Positions 17,181 to 25,865 of a DNA stretch of 64,000 bases are shown piece after piece. Position numbers and translations under genes: made by a program. The number at the start of each line of letters is the position of its first letter. Position 1 is the stretch's first letter. Below the pieces are notes generated by a model. The model searched no databases and was not told the DNA's origin. It was given only the letters and a program-made list of their open reading frames with translations. Location of the stretch: assembly GCA_038746265.1 (NCBI GenBank), contig JBCDKU010000002.1:16833-80832 (forward strand), written 5' to 3'. The DNA is from JBCBKP01 sp038746265 (GTDB taxonomy: Bacteria; Planctomycetota; Phycisphaerae; Phycisphaerales; UBA1924).

Positions 17181-17999
17181 GTGGCGCGCGCGCCCAAAAG
17201 AGCCACCGCGATCATCCCCGCGCGGCTCGCCTCCACCCGCTTCCCCCGCAAGGCCCTCGCCGACGACACCGGCAAGCCGATGGTCGTCCACGTCTGCGAG
17301 CAGGCAGCCAAAGCCGAGCGCGTCGAGCGCGTCGTTGTCGCCACCGACGCCGAGGAGATCGCCGAGGCCGTCCGCGCCCACGGCTTCGAGGCCGTGATGA
17401 CGGGCGAGCACGACAACGGGACGAGCCGGATCGCAGAAGCAGCGGAAACGCTGGAGCTCAAGAAATCGTCGGTCGTCGTGAATGTTCAGGGCGACGAGCC
17501 GGAGATCGACCCGGAGTTGATCGAGGCCGCAATCTCAACCTTCTCGGTCCAACTGAACTCATCATGGGAACTTGGTGATCAGCCGCATCATGAGCAGGAG
17601 AAGTACGCCTCGGTCGGCACCGTCGCGTGCCCCTTCGAGCCGGGCGAGTCTCCCGACGACCCCAACATTGTGAAGGCGGTGGTCGGGGTCATCGAGCCGG
17701 TTGCCGGTGTCGCGCCCGGGCTCTACTTCTCGCGAGCACCGATCCCGTTCGACCGGGACGGCGGCGGCTCACCAGCATTCCTCAAGCACCTCGGGATCTA
17801 CGCCTACCACGTTCGAGACCTCTTCGGTTTCCTCGGTCTCCCGCCCACGCCCCTCGAACAGACAGAGAAGCTCGAACAGCTCCGATGGCTCGAGCACGGC
17901 CTCACCATCGCCGTCGCCATCCGCCGCACCGCCCACCACGGCATCGACACCCCCGAGCAGTACGCCGCCTTCGTCGAACGCCACCGGTCCCGGTCCTGA
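17181..17999 (+). CDS. kdsB: 3-deoxy-manno-octulosonate cytidylyltransferase
   Basis: KdsB activates Kdo with CTP for lipopolysaccharide core synthesis. The 272-residue protein starts (GTG) with the nucleotidyltransferase motif AIIPARLASTRFPRKAL. It continues with VVVATDAEEI, MTGEHDNGTSRIAEA, VVNVQGDEPEI and LGIYAYHVRDL. It argues for an outer membrane with Kdo-containing LPS. An insertion around residues 115-135 (SVQLNSSWELGDQPHHEQ) is longer than usual. pyrG, which makes CTP, lies downstream. Confidence 0.93.
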   Translation: MARAPKRATAIIPARLASTRFPRKALADDTGKPMVVHVCEQAAKAERVERVVVATDAEEIAEAVRAHGFEAVMTGEHDNGTSRIAEAAETLELKKSSVVVNVQGDEPEIDPELIEAAISTFSVQLNSSWELGDQPHHEQEKYASVGTVACPFEPGESPDDPNIVKAVVGVIEPVAGVAPGLYFSRAPIPFDRDGGGSPAFLKHLGIYAYHVRDLFGFLGLPPTPLEQTEKLEQLRWLEHGLTIAVAIRRTAHHGIDTPEQYAAFVERHRSRS

Positions 18000-18000
18000 A

Positions 18001-18066
18001 CGAGCCGCGACCGTGAGGGAGCGGGGGCATGCCCGCGTTCGTCCGCGCCCACACGGTCGCGGCTCG
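18001..18066 (+). repeat. 15-bp inverted repeat with ACGAGCC ends
   Basis: CGAGCCGCGACCGTG (18001-18015) is perfectly repeated inverted at 18052-18066. The loop contains a smaller palindrome around GCGGGGGCATGCCCGC (18021-18036). The left end shares the AACGAGCC head of the shorter REP-like elements. It follows the kdsB stop directly and may act as a terminator as well. Confidence 0.8.
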
Positions 18067-18148
18067 GCGGGTCTGTCAGTTGCCGCCCGCGGATAGAAAT
18101 TCCGCCGAGAGTCAAGCAAAATCTGCCCCGGACCCGGCCCCGCTCTGA

Positions 18149-18154
18149 TACGAT
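18149..18154 (+). promoter_or_regulatory. -10-like box of pyrG, 5 nt from the start
   Basis: TACGAT ends 5 nt before the ATG at 18160. This supports the long N-terminal form of the CTP synthase over an internal ATG at 18358. Confidence 0.5.
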
Positions 18155-18159
18155 CGGCT

Positions 18160-20151
18160 ATGCCCCAACCGCCGGATTCGACCGGACTCCTCGACCCAAC
18201 GCACCACAGCAATCGACCCGAATCATCGCAGCTCGAGGCGAAAAACGCCTCCGGGCCGCTCTCCCGCCGCGCCGATCTTGTCGGCGAAGAGGCCGAGAGT
18301 CCCGGCATCCTCGCCGCCGCCGGCAAGACCACCACCTCGACCGAGTTCTACTCCCCCATGCCGCCGGGCTACGTCCCGGGACGCCACAAGTACGTGATCG
18401 TCATGGGCACGGTCATGTCCGGGCTCGGCAAGGGCATCTTCAGTTCCTCGCTCGCCAAGATGCTCAAGGACAAGGGCCTGGTCATCGCCCCGATCAAGCT
18501 CGAGGGCTACCTCAACATCGACGCCGGCACCCTCAACCCCTACCGGCACGGCGAGGTCTTCGTCCTCCAGGACGGCACCGAGTGCGACATGGACCTGGGC
18601 ACCTACGAGCGCATGCTCGACCAGAACCTCACCCGCCGCAACTTCGCCACCTCGGGCCAGATCTACTCCGAGATCCTCGACCGCGAGCGGCAGGGCGTGT
18701 ATCTCGGCCGCGACGTCCAGATGATCCCGCACGTCACGGGCGAGGTGAAACGAAAGATCCGCGAGCTCGCCCTCCGCGGTGACGGCGAGAACCCCGCCGA
18801 CGTCGTCTTTGTCGAGGTCGGCGGCACCGTGGGCGACTACGAGAACGGCTTCTACATCGAGGCTCTCCGCGAGCTCGCCTTCGAGGAAGGCCCCGAGTCC
18901 TGCTGCTTCGTCGCGCTCACCTACGTCATCGAGCCCAACGCGCTGGGCGAACAGAAGTCCAAGGCGGCCCAGCTCGGCATGAAGCGGCTCCTTGAGGCGG
19001 GCGTCCAGCCCCACCTCATCGGCTGCCGCGCCAACAACCCGGTCCAGGACCAGGTCATGCAGAAGATCGCGATGTTCTCCAATGTCCCGCTGCAGCGCGT
19101 CTTCAGCCTCCACGACCGCGAGAGCGTCTACCTCATCCCCGACGACATGCGCGCCCGCGGTCTCGACCGCGAGATCCTCTCCATCCTCGACCTGCACGGC
19201 CGCGTCGATGCCCTCGCCGAGGACAAGGCCCGGGAGCAGTGGGCCCGCTTCGCTGGCGCCCTCGTGGGCGACCGCCGCCACAGCGTCTCGGTCGGCATCA
19301 CCGGCAAGTATGCCGAGCTCAAAGACGCCTACGCTTCGATCGACAAGGCCCTCGAGCACTGCTCCGCGCACCTCTCCGCCGAGATCGACCTGCACTGGAT
19401 CGACACCACCTCGATGGACGACGCCTCCGCCGACGCCCGCCTCAAGGACCTCGACGCCGTCATCGTGCCCGGCGGCTTCGGCACCCGCGGCGTCGAGGGC
19501 AAGATCGCCTGCGTCCGCTCCTGCCGCGAGAACGGCATCCCCTACCTCGGCATCTGCCTCGGATTCCAGGTCGCCGTGATCGAGTTCGCCCGCAACGTCC
19601 TCGGGATCACCGGCGCCAGCTCGACCGAGTTCGACCCGATGACCGCCGACGCCCTCATCTCCGAGCTGCCCGATCAGAAGAAGATCGAGGGCCTGGGCGG
19701 CACCATGCGGCTCGGCTCGCAGGACGTCGCTGTCGAGCCCGCGACCCTCGCCTCGTTCCTCTATCAGGGCGCTCGCAAGATCCGCGAACGCTTCCGCCAC
19801 CGCTACGAGGTCGAGCCCGCGTGGATCGAGCGACTCGAGCAGGCGGGCCTCGTCTTCTCCGGACGCCACCCCGAGCACCCGATCATGCAGATCCTCGAGT
19901 TGCAGCGCCCCATCAAGGGCGAGAAGACCGCCGAGGGCGAGCCCGTCATCCGCCACCCGTACTTCATCGGCAGCCAGTTCCACCCCGAGCTCACGGGCCG
20001 CCCCCTCCGCCCCCAGCCCATGTTCATGGGCCTGCTCGCCGCCGCCATCCGCCGCCGCTCGGCACGAGACGCCTCCGCCCCGCAGGACGTCCACCCCGAC
20101 GTCGCCAAGTGGCTCCCCGACGGCTCCGGCAGCTCCAAGCAAACGGTCTAA
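18160..20151 (+). CDS. pyrG: CTP synthase, divergent, with N-terminal extension
   Basis: PyrG makes CTP from UTP, ATP and glutamine. The 663-residue protein has a synthetase domain beginning near residue 80 (KYVIVMGTVMSGLGKG), with EGYLNIDAGTLNPYRHGEVFV and GGTVGDYENGF. A class-I glutaminase domain follows, with nucleophile PYLGICLGFQ and the His/Glu pair in GSQFHPE. Typical PyrG is about 540 residues. Here about 75 extra residues precede the core and about 30 follow it. The canonical VTGGVVSxLGKG loop is changed to VMGTVMSGLGKG, so this is a divergent branch. Two inverted REP-like hairpins follow. Confidence 0.93.
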   Translation: MPQPPDSTGLLDPTHHSNRPESSQLEAKNASGPLSRRADLVGEEAESPGILAAAGKTTTSTEFYSPMPPGYVPGRHKYVIVMGTVMSGLGKGIFSSSLAKMLKDKGLVIAPIKLEGYLNIDAGTLNPYRHGEVFVLQDGTECDMDLGTYERMLDQNLTRRNFATSGQIYSEILDRERQGVYLGRDVQMIPHVTGEVKRKIRELALRGDGENPADVVFVEVGGTVGDYENGFYIEALRELAFEEGPESCCFVALTYVIEPNALGEQKSKAAQLGMKRLLEAGVQPHLIGCRANNPVQDQVMQKIAMFSNVPLQRVFSLHDRESVYLIPDDMRARGLDREILSILDLHGRVDALAEDKAREQWARFAGALVGDRRHSVSVGITGKYAELKDAYASIDKALEHCSAHLSAEIDLHWIDTTSMDDASADARLKDLDAVIVPGGFGTRGVEGKIACVRSCRENGIPYLGICLGFQVAVIEFARNVLGITGASSTEFDPMTADALISELPDQKKIEGLGGTMRLGSQDVAVEPATLASFLYQGARKIRERFRHRYEVEPAWIERLEQAGLVFSGRHPEHPIMQILELQRPIKGEKTAEGEPVIRHPYFIGSQFHPELTGRPLRPQPMFMGLLAAAIRRRSARDASAPQDVHPDVAKWLPDGSGSSKQTV

Positions 20152-20162
20152 CTGTCTCAACG

Positions 20163-20192
20163 AAAACGAGCCCCCAGCGCAAGCTGGGGGTT
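20163..20192 (+). repeat. REP-like palindrome, first of an inverted pair
   Basis: AAAACGAG precedes stem CCCCCAGC/GCTGGGGG (20171-20178, 20183-20190) with GNRA loop GCAA. It is followed 25 nt later by an inverted copy with the same stem. Confidence 0.85.
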
Positions 20193-20202
20193 GATTGCTT
20201 GA

Positions 20203-20880
20203 TCACGTGCGAGGACCCCCAGCTCGCGCTGGGGGCTCGTTTAAGAGCATCTCGACGCCCCGCCCCGCATCCGCAATCAAAAGCGCGCTCAGCGCATCGG
20301 GTTTCCCCGTCAGATACATCGAAGCGTGCACCAACCCCTGCGCGTGCAGGTCTGCCTCGGGATCGAGCTCGCCGTCCTCGGGCCACGCCGCATCCACAAA
20401 GACGTGGACTGCCCACGCGTGATTCGTCCCGTTGTCCGGCTGCAGGTTCGCGAGGTGCCACGCGACCGCTGACTCGACCACCGGTCGCAGCTCCGGGTGC
20501 CGCCGTGCGTGCCACCACATCGCGTGCAGGCAGGCAAGCTCGGTCTCGGTCCAGATCTCGATCGCGAGGTTTTCTTCCGGCTCGGTGATCGGTTTCGGAT
20601 GTGTGGATCCAGTGACCTGTCCGGGGTGCTCGCCCGTCGAGAGCCGACGCCACAGCTCGGCATCTCGCTGGGTTTCCTCCACGTCCACCCCCGGCAGGCC
20701 AAGGACATGTCGCAGCACATGCGCATCGATCAGACGTCGATGACCCCGCTCGTCCCGGAAGGTCTCGAGAAGCAGTTCTCGGTCCCGACGTGACTCGGGA
20801 ACCGCGTGCGCCGACAGCGCCCGGAGACGGCTCGCCCAGCCCGCGAGCCAGGAGGAACGGGGATGGTCTGGGAGGGTCAT
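20203..20880 (-). CDS. Hypothetical protein
   Basis: I do not recognise this 225-residue protein. It is soluble, with no signal peptide or membrane helix, and rich in His, Trp and acidic residues. Conserved-looking segments are HAMWWHARRHPEL and WAVHVFVDAAWP. The last residues (NEPPARAGGPRT) are encoded by a REP-like hairpin, so the true domain probably ends earlier. The gene converges on pyrG. Confidence 0.6.
   Translation of the reverse strand: MTLPDHPRSSWLAGWASRLRALSAHAVPESRRDRELLLETFRDERGHRRLIDAHVLRHVLGLPGVDVEETQRDAELWRRLSTGEHPGQVTGSTHPKPITEPEENLAIEIWTETELACLHAMWWHARRHPELRPVVESAVAWHLANLQPDNGTNHAWAVHVFVDAAWPEDGELDPEADLHAQGLVHASMYLTGKPDALSALLIADAGRGVEMLLNEPPARAGGPRT
20214..20242 (-). repeat. 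REP-like palindrome, second of an inverted pair
   Basis: Read on the minus strand: AAACGAG, stem CCCCCAGC/GCTGGGGG, GNRA loop GCGA. It sits inside the 3' end of the convergent hypothetical gene, whose last codons it encodes. Together with the copy at 20163 it forms a BIME-like doublet. Confidence 0.85.
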
Positions 20881-21027
20881 AGCGGCTGGACCCGCCTCGG
20901 CGGAGCGAGAACACCGCCCGGAGGGGGGCGGAGCGCGATCTGGCCTGCAAAGCCCCTCAAGTTGGGGGTTGCTTCGGCCGAAGACCTGAGCGAGAGAGTC
21001 CCCGCGGGCGCGGGGCAGGAGGGATCG

Positions 21028-21633
21028 ATGAGCACGTCAACCGAGCACAGCCAGGCCGTCGAGGAGCAGGTGGTCACCACCGCTCCCGAGACTGGTCCGG
21101 AAAGCGGGACCGGGCCCGATCCGGGCACGCAGCAGGCGGAGGAGGTCGAGGACATCTCGATCGACGATACCGCCCTGGTTCTGGACGTGTCGCTCCTGGA
21201 CGACATCGATGACGATGCGTTTGACCCGGACGCGGCCGATGCGGGCCGTTCATCGAAGAAGGCGGCGAGTAACCCGACGCCCAACGTGCCCGATGTGAGC
21301 GTATTCCGCCCGCGCCCCAAAACGCGGCCCTTTGAGGCCGAACTGGACGTCGCGGAGCTGGACGACCGCGACCGGCCGGGCCCTGCCTGGGCGGCCCGCG
21401 CGATCGAGTTGAGCGGCTCCAATATCGTGCTGGAGTCGCGCCGCATGTGCTACGTCGGCAAGCACATTTTGATCGCGGTCCACCTGATCGACGATGAGCC
21501 GGTGCCGCTGGCGGGCGTCGTGCACTCCTGCGAGTACGCCGAGAGCGGCCAGTACGTGGTCGATGTGGACCTGGAACGCTTCCCCGACGACTCCTTCGCG
21601 CACACCTGGCTGAAGGAGCGTCAGCGGGACTAG
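21028..21633 (+). CDS. PilZ-like domain protein
   Basis: The 201-residue protein has a Glu/Asp-rich, probably disordered first half. A compact C-terminal domain follows (from about residue 125), with ELSGSNIVLESRRMCYVGKHI, LAGVVHSCEYAESGQYVVDV and DLERF. The pattern resembles PilZ domains, which often bind cyclic di-GMP. The arginine-rich RxxxR site of canonical PilZ is not obvious, so ligand binding is uncertain. The ATG at 21028 follows a strong AGGAGG site. The frame is open further upstream but less plausible. Confidence 0.65.
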   Translation: MSTSTEHSQAVEEQVVTTAPETGPESGTGPDPGTQQAEEVEDISIDDTALVLDVSLLDDIDDDAFDPDAADAGRSSKKAASNPTPNVPDVSVFRPRPKTRPFEAELDVAELDDRDRPGPAWAARAIELSGSNIVLESRRMCYVGKHILIAVHLIDDEPVPLAGVVHSCEYAESGQYVVDVDLERFPDDSFAHTWLKERQRD

Positions 21634-21735
21634 CTCGGGCGGGCGCGCTATGGGGCAAGCGCGTCCGCTTGGTCGCTCCGCAGGAGTAAAGCCCCACGCC
21701 AGGACGTGACACGAGAAATCGGCGAACGACCCCGC

Positions 21736-21741
21736 GACAAT
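21736..21741 (+). promoter_or_regulatory. -10-like box of panC, 5 nt from the start
   Basis: GACAAT ends 5 nt before the GTG at 21747. It is a weaker match than the TANNNT boxes elsewhere but has the same position relative to the start codon. Confidence 0.35.
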
Positions 21742-21746
21742 GCGTT

Positions 21747-22565
21747 GTGAGGGTAGTTCGCCATTTTTCGCAAGCCGGTGACCAGCCGACGGTGCTCGTG
21801 CCCACGATGGGCGCGCTGCACCCCGGGCACACCGCGCTGATCGAGCGCGGAGCCGCGATCGCCCGCGAGCGTGGGCTTGCGGGCGGCTGCGTGGTCAGCA
21901 TCTTCGTCAACCCCACGCAGTTCGATGATCCGAGCGATCTCGACCGCTACCCGCGGATCCTCGACGAGGACGCCGCGATGTGCGAACAGGCCGGCGCGTC
22001 GGCCGTCTGGGCCCCGGAAGCCGACGAGATCTATCCCGGCGATGAGCGCGAGAAGCTCCCGCCGCTGCCGCTGCAGGCGACCGAGCCGGGACTCGAAGAC
22101 AAGTACCGCCCGGGTCACCCGACGGGCGTCTGCCAGGTCTGCGCGCGGCTGTTCGAGATCGTCAAGCCCGCAGCCGCGGTCTTCGGCGAGAAGGACTGGC
22201 AGCAGCTCGTCATGCTCACCGAGCTCTCAAAGACCATCGGTGGCCCCGAGATCATCGGGCACCCGACGATCCGCGAGCCCGACGGTCTCGCGATGGCAAG
22301 CCGCAACCGCTTCCTGACCAAGGACGGCCGCGCCCGCGCCCGGGCCGTCCCTCGCGCGATCGAGCTCGCCCGGCAGGAGCGCGACCCGGACCGCGCCGAG
22401 GCGGTCATGCAGGACGAGCTGCTCCGCGCCGGCCTCACGATCGACTACGCGGTCGTCCGCGATGCCTTCACGCTGCAGCGGCCCGTGGGCACCGAGGGCC
22501 GGGTGCTGATCACGGCCCGAGCCGGGTCGGTCAGGCTGCTCGACAACGCCCCGTGGCCCGGCTGA
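21747..22565 (+). CDS. panC: Pantoate-beta-alanine ligase
   Basis: PanC forms pantothenate from pantoate, beta-alanine and ATP. The 272-residue protein shows PTMGALHPGHTAL (HxGH nucleotide site), SIFVNPTQFDDPSDLDRYPR, VFGEKDWQQL and EPDGLAMASRNRFL. The GTG start places the ATP-binding strand close to the N terminus, as in the family. It is followed by gcvT in the same orientation after 59 nt. Confidence 0.95.
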   Translation: MRVVRHFSQAGDQPTVLVPTMGALHPGHTALIERGAAIARERGLAGGCVVSIFVNPTQFDDPSDLDRYPRILDEDAAMCEQAGASAVWAPEADEIYPGDEREKLPPLPLQATEPGLEDKYRPGHPTGVCQVCARLFEIVKPAAAVFGEKDWQQLVMLTELSKTIGGPEIIGHPTIREPDGLAMASRNRFLTKDGRARARAVPRAIELARQERDPDRAEAVMQDELLRAGLTIDYAVVRDAFTLQRPVGTEGRVLITARAGSVRLLDNAPWPG

Positions 22566-22624
22566 GACACCTACCGTCGGGGCCTCCGAAGCCTTCCGAG
22601 GTCACCAGCGAAAGGGAGCCCGCC

Positions 22625-23758
22625 GTGAGCCTGCACAAGACACCGCTGCACGATTTCCACGTCGATCACGGCGGCCAGATGGTCGAGTACGCGGGCTGGG
22701 AGATGCCCATGAAGTACACGGGCATCATCCCCGAGACGCAGCAGGTCCGAAGCTCGGGCGGGCTGTTCGATGTCTCGCACATGGGCCGCGTCGAGATCAA
22801 GGGTTTGCACGCCCGGCGTCTGCTTGAGCGCACCTGCACCCGCCGCATCAACGGGATGCAGGACGGCCGCTGCCGCTACACGCTGATCTGCAACGAGCGA
22901 GGCGGCGTGAAGGACGACGCGCTGATCTACCGCCACGACGACGACGACTATCTGATGGTCTGCAACGGCGCGAACCGCGAGAAGATCGTGAGCCACCTCG
23001 AGGCCGTCGCGGCCGAGCGCGAGTACAAGGTCCAGATCAACGACAAGACGCTCAAGACCTCGATGATCGCGGCCCAGGGTCCCAAGGTCAGGGAGCTGAT
23101 CTCGGGCGTGAGCAAGGAGATCCCGTCGCTCAAGCGGTACCAGTTCACGACCAAGAACCTCGTCGTCGTGAAGCTGCTCGTGAGCCGCACGGGCTACACG
23201 GGCGAGGACGGCGTTGAGGTCATCTTGCCCGCCGGCATGACCGGCATGGCGATGAAGCTGCTCACCAAGGACGTGGATCTCAAGTCCGACGATGCCGTCA
23301 TGAAGCCCGCGGGCCTCGGCGCCCGCGACACGCTCCGCATCGAGGCGGGCATGCCGCTCCACGGCCACGCGCGCGACGAGGACCCCAGCGCCCTGACAGC
23401 GGGCCTTGGCTTCGCGATGGCGCTCGACAAGACCGAGGAAGCCGACGGCGCGACGTTTATCGGTCAGGAAGCGCTCCTCAAGGAGCAGGAAGCCGGCGGC
23501 CCGCCGCGGATGCTGGCTGGTCTCGAACTCGAGGGCAAAAGGACGCCCCGCCAGGGCATGCCGATCGAGGATTCAACGGGCGCGGTCGTCGGCACGGTCA
23601 CCAGCGGCTGCTCCAGCCCGACCCTCGGCAAGCCCATCGCGATGGCGATGGTGGACACCGCCCACACCGAGCCCGGCACCGAGCTGGTCGTGGATCTGGG
23701 CCGCGCGAAGGCGGCGGCGACCGTCGTCCCGCTGCCGTTCTACAAGGCCCCGAAGTGA
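22625..23758 (+). CDS. gcvT: Aminomethyltransferase, glycine cleavage T protein
   Basis: GcvT transfers the methylene group from the H-protein-bound intermediate to tetrahydrofolate. The 377-residue protein begins with TPLHDFHVDHGGQMVEYAGWEMP and contains GLFDVSHMGRVEI, SRTGYTGEDGVEV and GLGARDTLRIEAGMPLHGH, all characteristic of the family. The GTG start at 22625 has an AAAGGGAG site upstream. The frame is open to 22553, which would overlap panC. No gcvH or gcvP is in the window. Confidence 0.94.
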   Translation: MSLHKTPLHDFHVDHGGQMVEYAGWEMPMKYTGIIPETQQVRSSGGLFDVSHMGRVEIKGLHARRLLERTCTRRINGMQDGRCRYTLICNERGGVKDDALIYRHDDDDYLMVCNGANREKIVSHLEAVAAEREYKVQINDKTLKTSMIAAQGPKVRELISGVSKEIPSLKRYQFTTKNLVVVKLLVSRTGYTGEDGVEVILPAGMTGMAMKLLTKDVDLKSDDAVMKPAGLGARDTLRIEAGMPLHGHARDEDPSALTAGLGFAMALDKTEEADGATFIGQEALLKEQEAGGPPRMLAGLELEGKRTPRQGMPIEDSTGAVVGTVTSGCSSPTLGKPIAMAMVDTAHTEPGTELVVDLGRAKAAATVVPLPFYKAPK

Positions 23759-23791
23759 TTCGATCGCCGTCCGCGGGCCGATAGCCCGGGG

Positions 23792-25573
23792 GTGTGCGGC
23801 TTCTTCGGACTCATCGCGGCAACCGGCGAGCACGCGGGCCTCGCGGAGGACCGCGTCCGCGCGGTCTCCGACGTCCTTGCGCATCGCGGCCCCGACGGCG
23901 AGGGCGTCGAGCGTTTCGATGACGGAGTCCTCATTCACCGCCGCCTGGCAGTCCTCGACCCGACACCCGCGGGCCGCCAGCCCTTCCGGCGCGGCGGCGG
24001 CTGGCTGGTCTACAACGGCGAGCTCTACAACGACCGCGAGCTGCGCACGGATCTGGCCGATGCGTTCGAGACCGAGTGCGACACCGAGACCGTCGCGGCC
24101 GCGTTGCAGCGGTGGGGCACCAAAGCACTCGCACGCTTCCGCGGCATGTTCGCACTCGCGTGGTGGGACCGCGAGAAGCGCACGCTCACCCTCGCCCGCG
24201 ACCCGCTGGGCATCAAGCCGCTCTACTGGTCGCGTGCCGGCGACGCGATCGCGTTCGCGAGCGAGCCGACGGCGCTCTTTGCATCGGGAGTCGTCGAGCC
24301 CAAGCCCGATCCGGTCGGCGTCGCGTCGTATCTCGTGACCATCCGCACGACACTGGGCCGCCGGACGATGTTCAAAGGCGTCGAGCAGGTCGAGCCGGGC
24401 GAGGTGCTGGAGTTCGATCTGTCAAAGCCCGGGTCGGAGCCGCGGCGGTCGTCGTGGTGGGATCGCGCGGGGAGCGAGAACGACGGCGATCTGCGCACGA
24501 TCGTGGAGGACTCAATCCGTGCGCACCTGCGGAGCGATGTCCCGCTCTGCTCGCTCCTCAGCGGCGGGCTGGACTCGACGATCGTGGCGTCGGTCGCTGC
24601 GCGCACAGACGCGGACCTGCGGACGTACTGCTCGGGCGCGCCCGATGCCGCCGATGGTCTCGCCGATGACTTCGGCTTTGCCGAGCACGCCTCGGCGGCG
24701 CTCGGGACGGCGCACCGGGCGGTGCCGGTCGATCGGGACCGGTTCACGCGGGACTGGGCGTGGATGGTCGATCGGCTCGGTGTGCCGCTGAGCACGCCGA
24801 ACGAGGTCGCGATCCACGCGGTCGCGCGGGCGCTGCGGGACGAGGGGCATGTCGTCACGCTATCGGGCGAGGGCGCGGACGAGCTGTTCGCGGGGTACGA
24901 GCTGCCCATGACGCTCGCGCGGCAGTTCTTCGAGCAGCGACCGGACGCGACGGCGCGTGACCATGGGCGCTTCCAGCTTGAATCGACGGCGTGGATCGGA
25001 GAGGGTGTGCGGGGGCAGGTGCTTGCTGGTCAGATGATCGATGGAATTGAAGCGGCGGCCGCGTGGTACGGCGAGACGTTCGCGAAGCTGCCCGAGCCAG
25101 ACCTCGGCGAGTCATCGCTTGAGCGCGCGTTGCACCGGCACCTGCGGTTCCAGCGGCGGGTGAATCTCGCGGGGCTTTTGCACCGGCTTGATACCGCGAC
25201 GATGCTCGCGTCGGTCGAGGGACGGACGCCGCTCGCGGACCGGGTGATTGCTGCCGCGTCGGACGCGATCCCGCTCGGCGAGAAGCTGCGGTTCGACGGC
25301 GACCGCGTCGAGACCAAACGGTGCCTGCGGTCGGCTTTTGCTGGCACGCTGCCGCGAGAGATCGTCGAGCGACCGAAGCGGAGCTTCCCGCTGCCCTTTC
25401 AGGGATGGCTGGCGGTCCATGCGAGGGTGCTTGTCGAGACGCCGTGGCTTCGGACCGTGTTCCGAGAACCCGCGCTCGCGGAGGTGGCGTCGGACACCGA
25501 ACGGCACTGGAACCTCGCGTGGCCCATGATCAATCTGGGGCTCTTGGCCCGGAGGTGGGGCTGGGACGGCTGA
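23792..25573 (+). CDS. asnB: Asparagine synthase (glutamine-hydrolysing)
   Basis: AsnB amidates aspartate using glutamine and ATP. The GTG start puts the catalytic Cys at position 2 (MCGFFG) after initiator removal, as required for the N-terminal amidotransferase domain (RGPDGEGVE, WLVYNGELYN). The C-terminal synthase domain has the PP-loop LLSGGLDSTIVA near residue 257, and SGEGADELFAGYE. Length 593 is normal. Related family members acting in exopolysaccharide synthesis cannot be excluded, but the core motifs are those of AsnB. Confidence 0.9.
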   Translation: MCGFFGLIAATGEHAGLAEDRVRAVSDVLAHRGPDGEGVERFDDGVLIHRRLAVLDPTPAGRQPFRRGGGWLVYNGELYNDRELRTDLADAFETECDTETVAAALQRWGTKALARFRGMFALAWWDREKRTLTLARDPLGIKPLYWSRAGDAIAFASEPTALFASGVVEPKPDPVGVASYLVTIRTTLGRRTMFKGVEQVEPGEVLEFDLSKPGSEPRRSSWWDRAGSENDGDLRTIVEDSIRAHLRSDVPLCSLLSGGLDSTIVASVAARTDADLRTYCSGAPDAADGLADDFGFAEHASAALGTAHRAVPVDRDRFTRDWAWMVDRLGVPLSTPNEVAIHAVARALRDEGHVVTLSGEGADELFAGYELPMTLARQFFEQRPDATARDHGRFQLESTAWIGEGVRGQVLAGQMIDGIEAAAAWYGETFAKLPEPDLGESSLERALHRHLRFQRRVNLAGLLHRLDTATMLASVEGRTPLADRVIAAASDAIPLGEKLRFDGDRVETKRCLRSAFAGTLPREIVERPKRSFPLPFQGWLAVHARVLVETPWLRTVFREPALAEVASDTERHWNLAWPMINLGLLARRWGWDG

Positions 25574-25672
25574 TCGGGGCGCGGGTGCGCCGCGCGGGTT
25601 GACGGGGGCCCGGTCGCGGCTAATCTTCAGGTCTCCACGCTCCGCCCGGGTCCCACCCTGGCGGGGAGTCAC

Positions 25673-25745
25673 GGGGGGGTAGCTCAGTTGGTAGAGCACG
25701 GCATTGAAAATGCCGGTGTCCCCGGTTCAAGTCCGGGTCCTCCCA
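25673..25745 (+). tRNA. tRNA-Phe (GAA)
   Basis: A complete cloverleaf of 73 nt: acceptor 25673-25679 with 25738-25744 (two G-U pairs), D stem GCTC/GAGC, anticodon stem CGGCA/TGCCG with loop TTGAAAA and anticodon GAA at 25706-25708, and T arm CCCGG-TTCAAGT-CCGGG. The discriminator is A, and CCA is not encoded. It lies alone between asnB and a peptidase gene. Confidence 0.97.
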
Positions 25746-25865
25746 TTTCCGGTTGACGCGTTCGCCGCTCTCTGCGAACCGTCCAGTTCGACCGGGCTCC
25801 ACACGACAACCCCTGAATCCGCTAGCCTGCGGCGACGGGCGGAAGGTCCGTTTGGAGGTATCACT

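Noticed and set aside
18223..20160. Long minus-strand open frame opposite pyrG
   Set aside because: It is fully antisense to pyrG, and the composition is typical of shadow frames.
22566..22624. Considered a glycine riboswitch before gcvT
   Set aside because: The gap is only 59 nt and shows no riboswitch core.
25704..25865. Upstream extension of the M28 peptidase
   Set aside because: It would run through the tRNA-Phe gene. The ATG at 25866 has a GGAGGT site and starts a lipoprotein signal.
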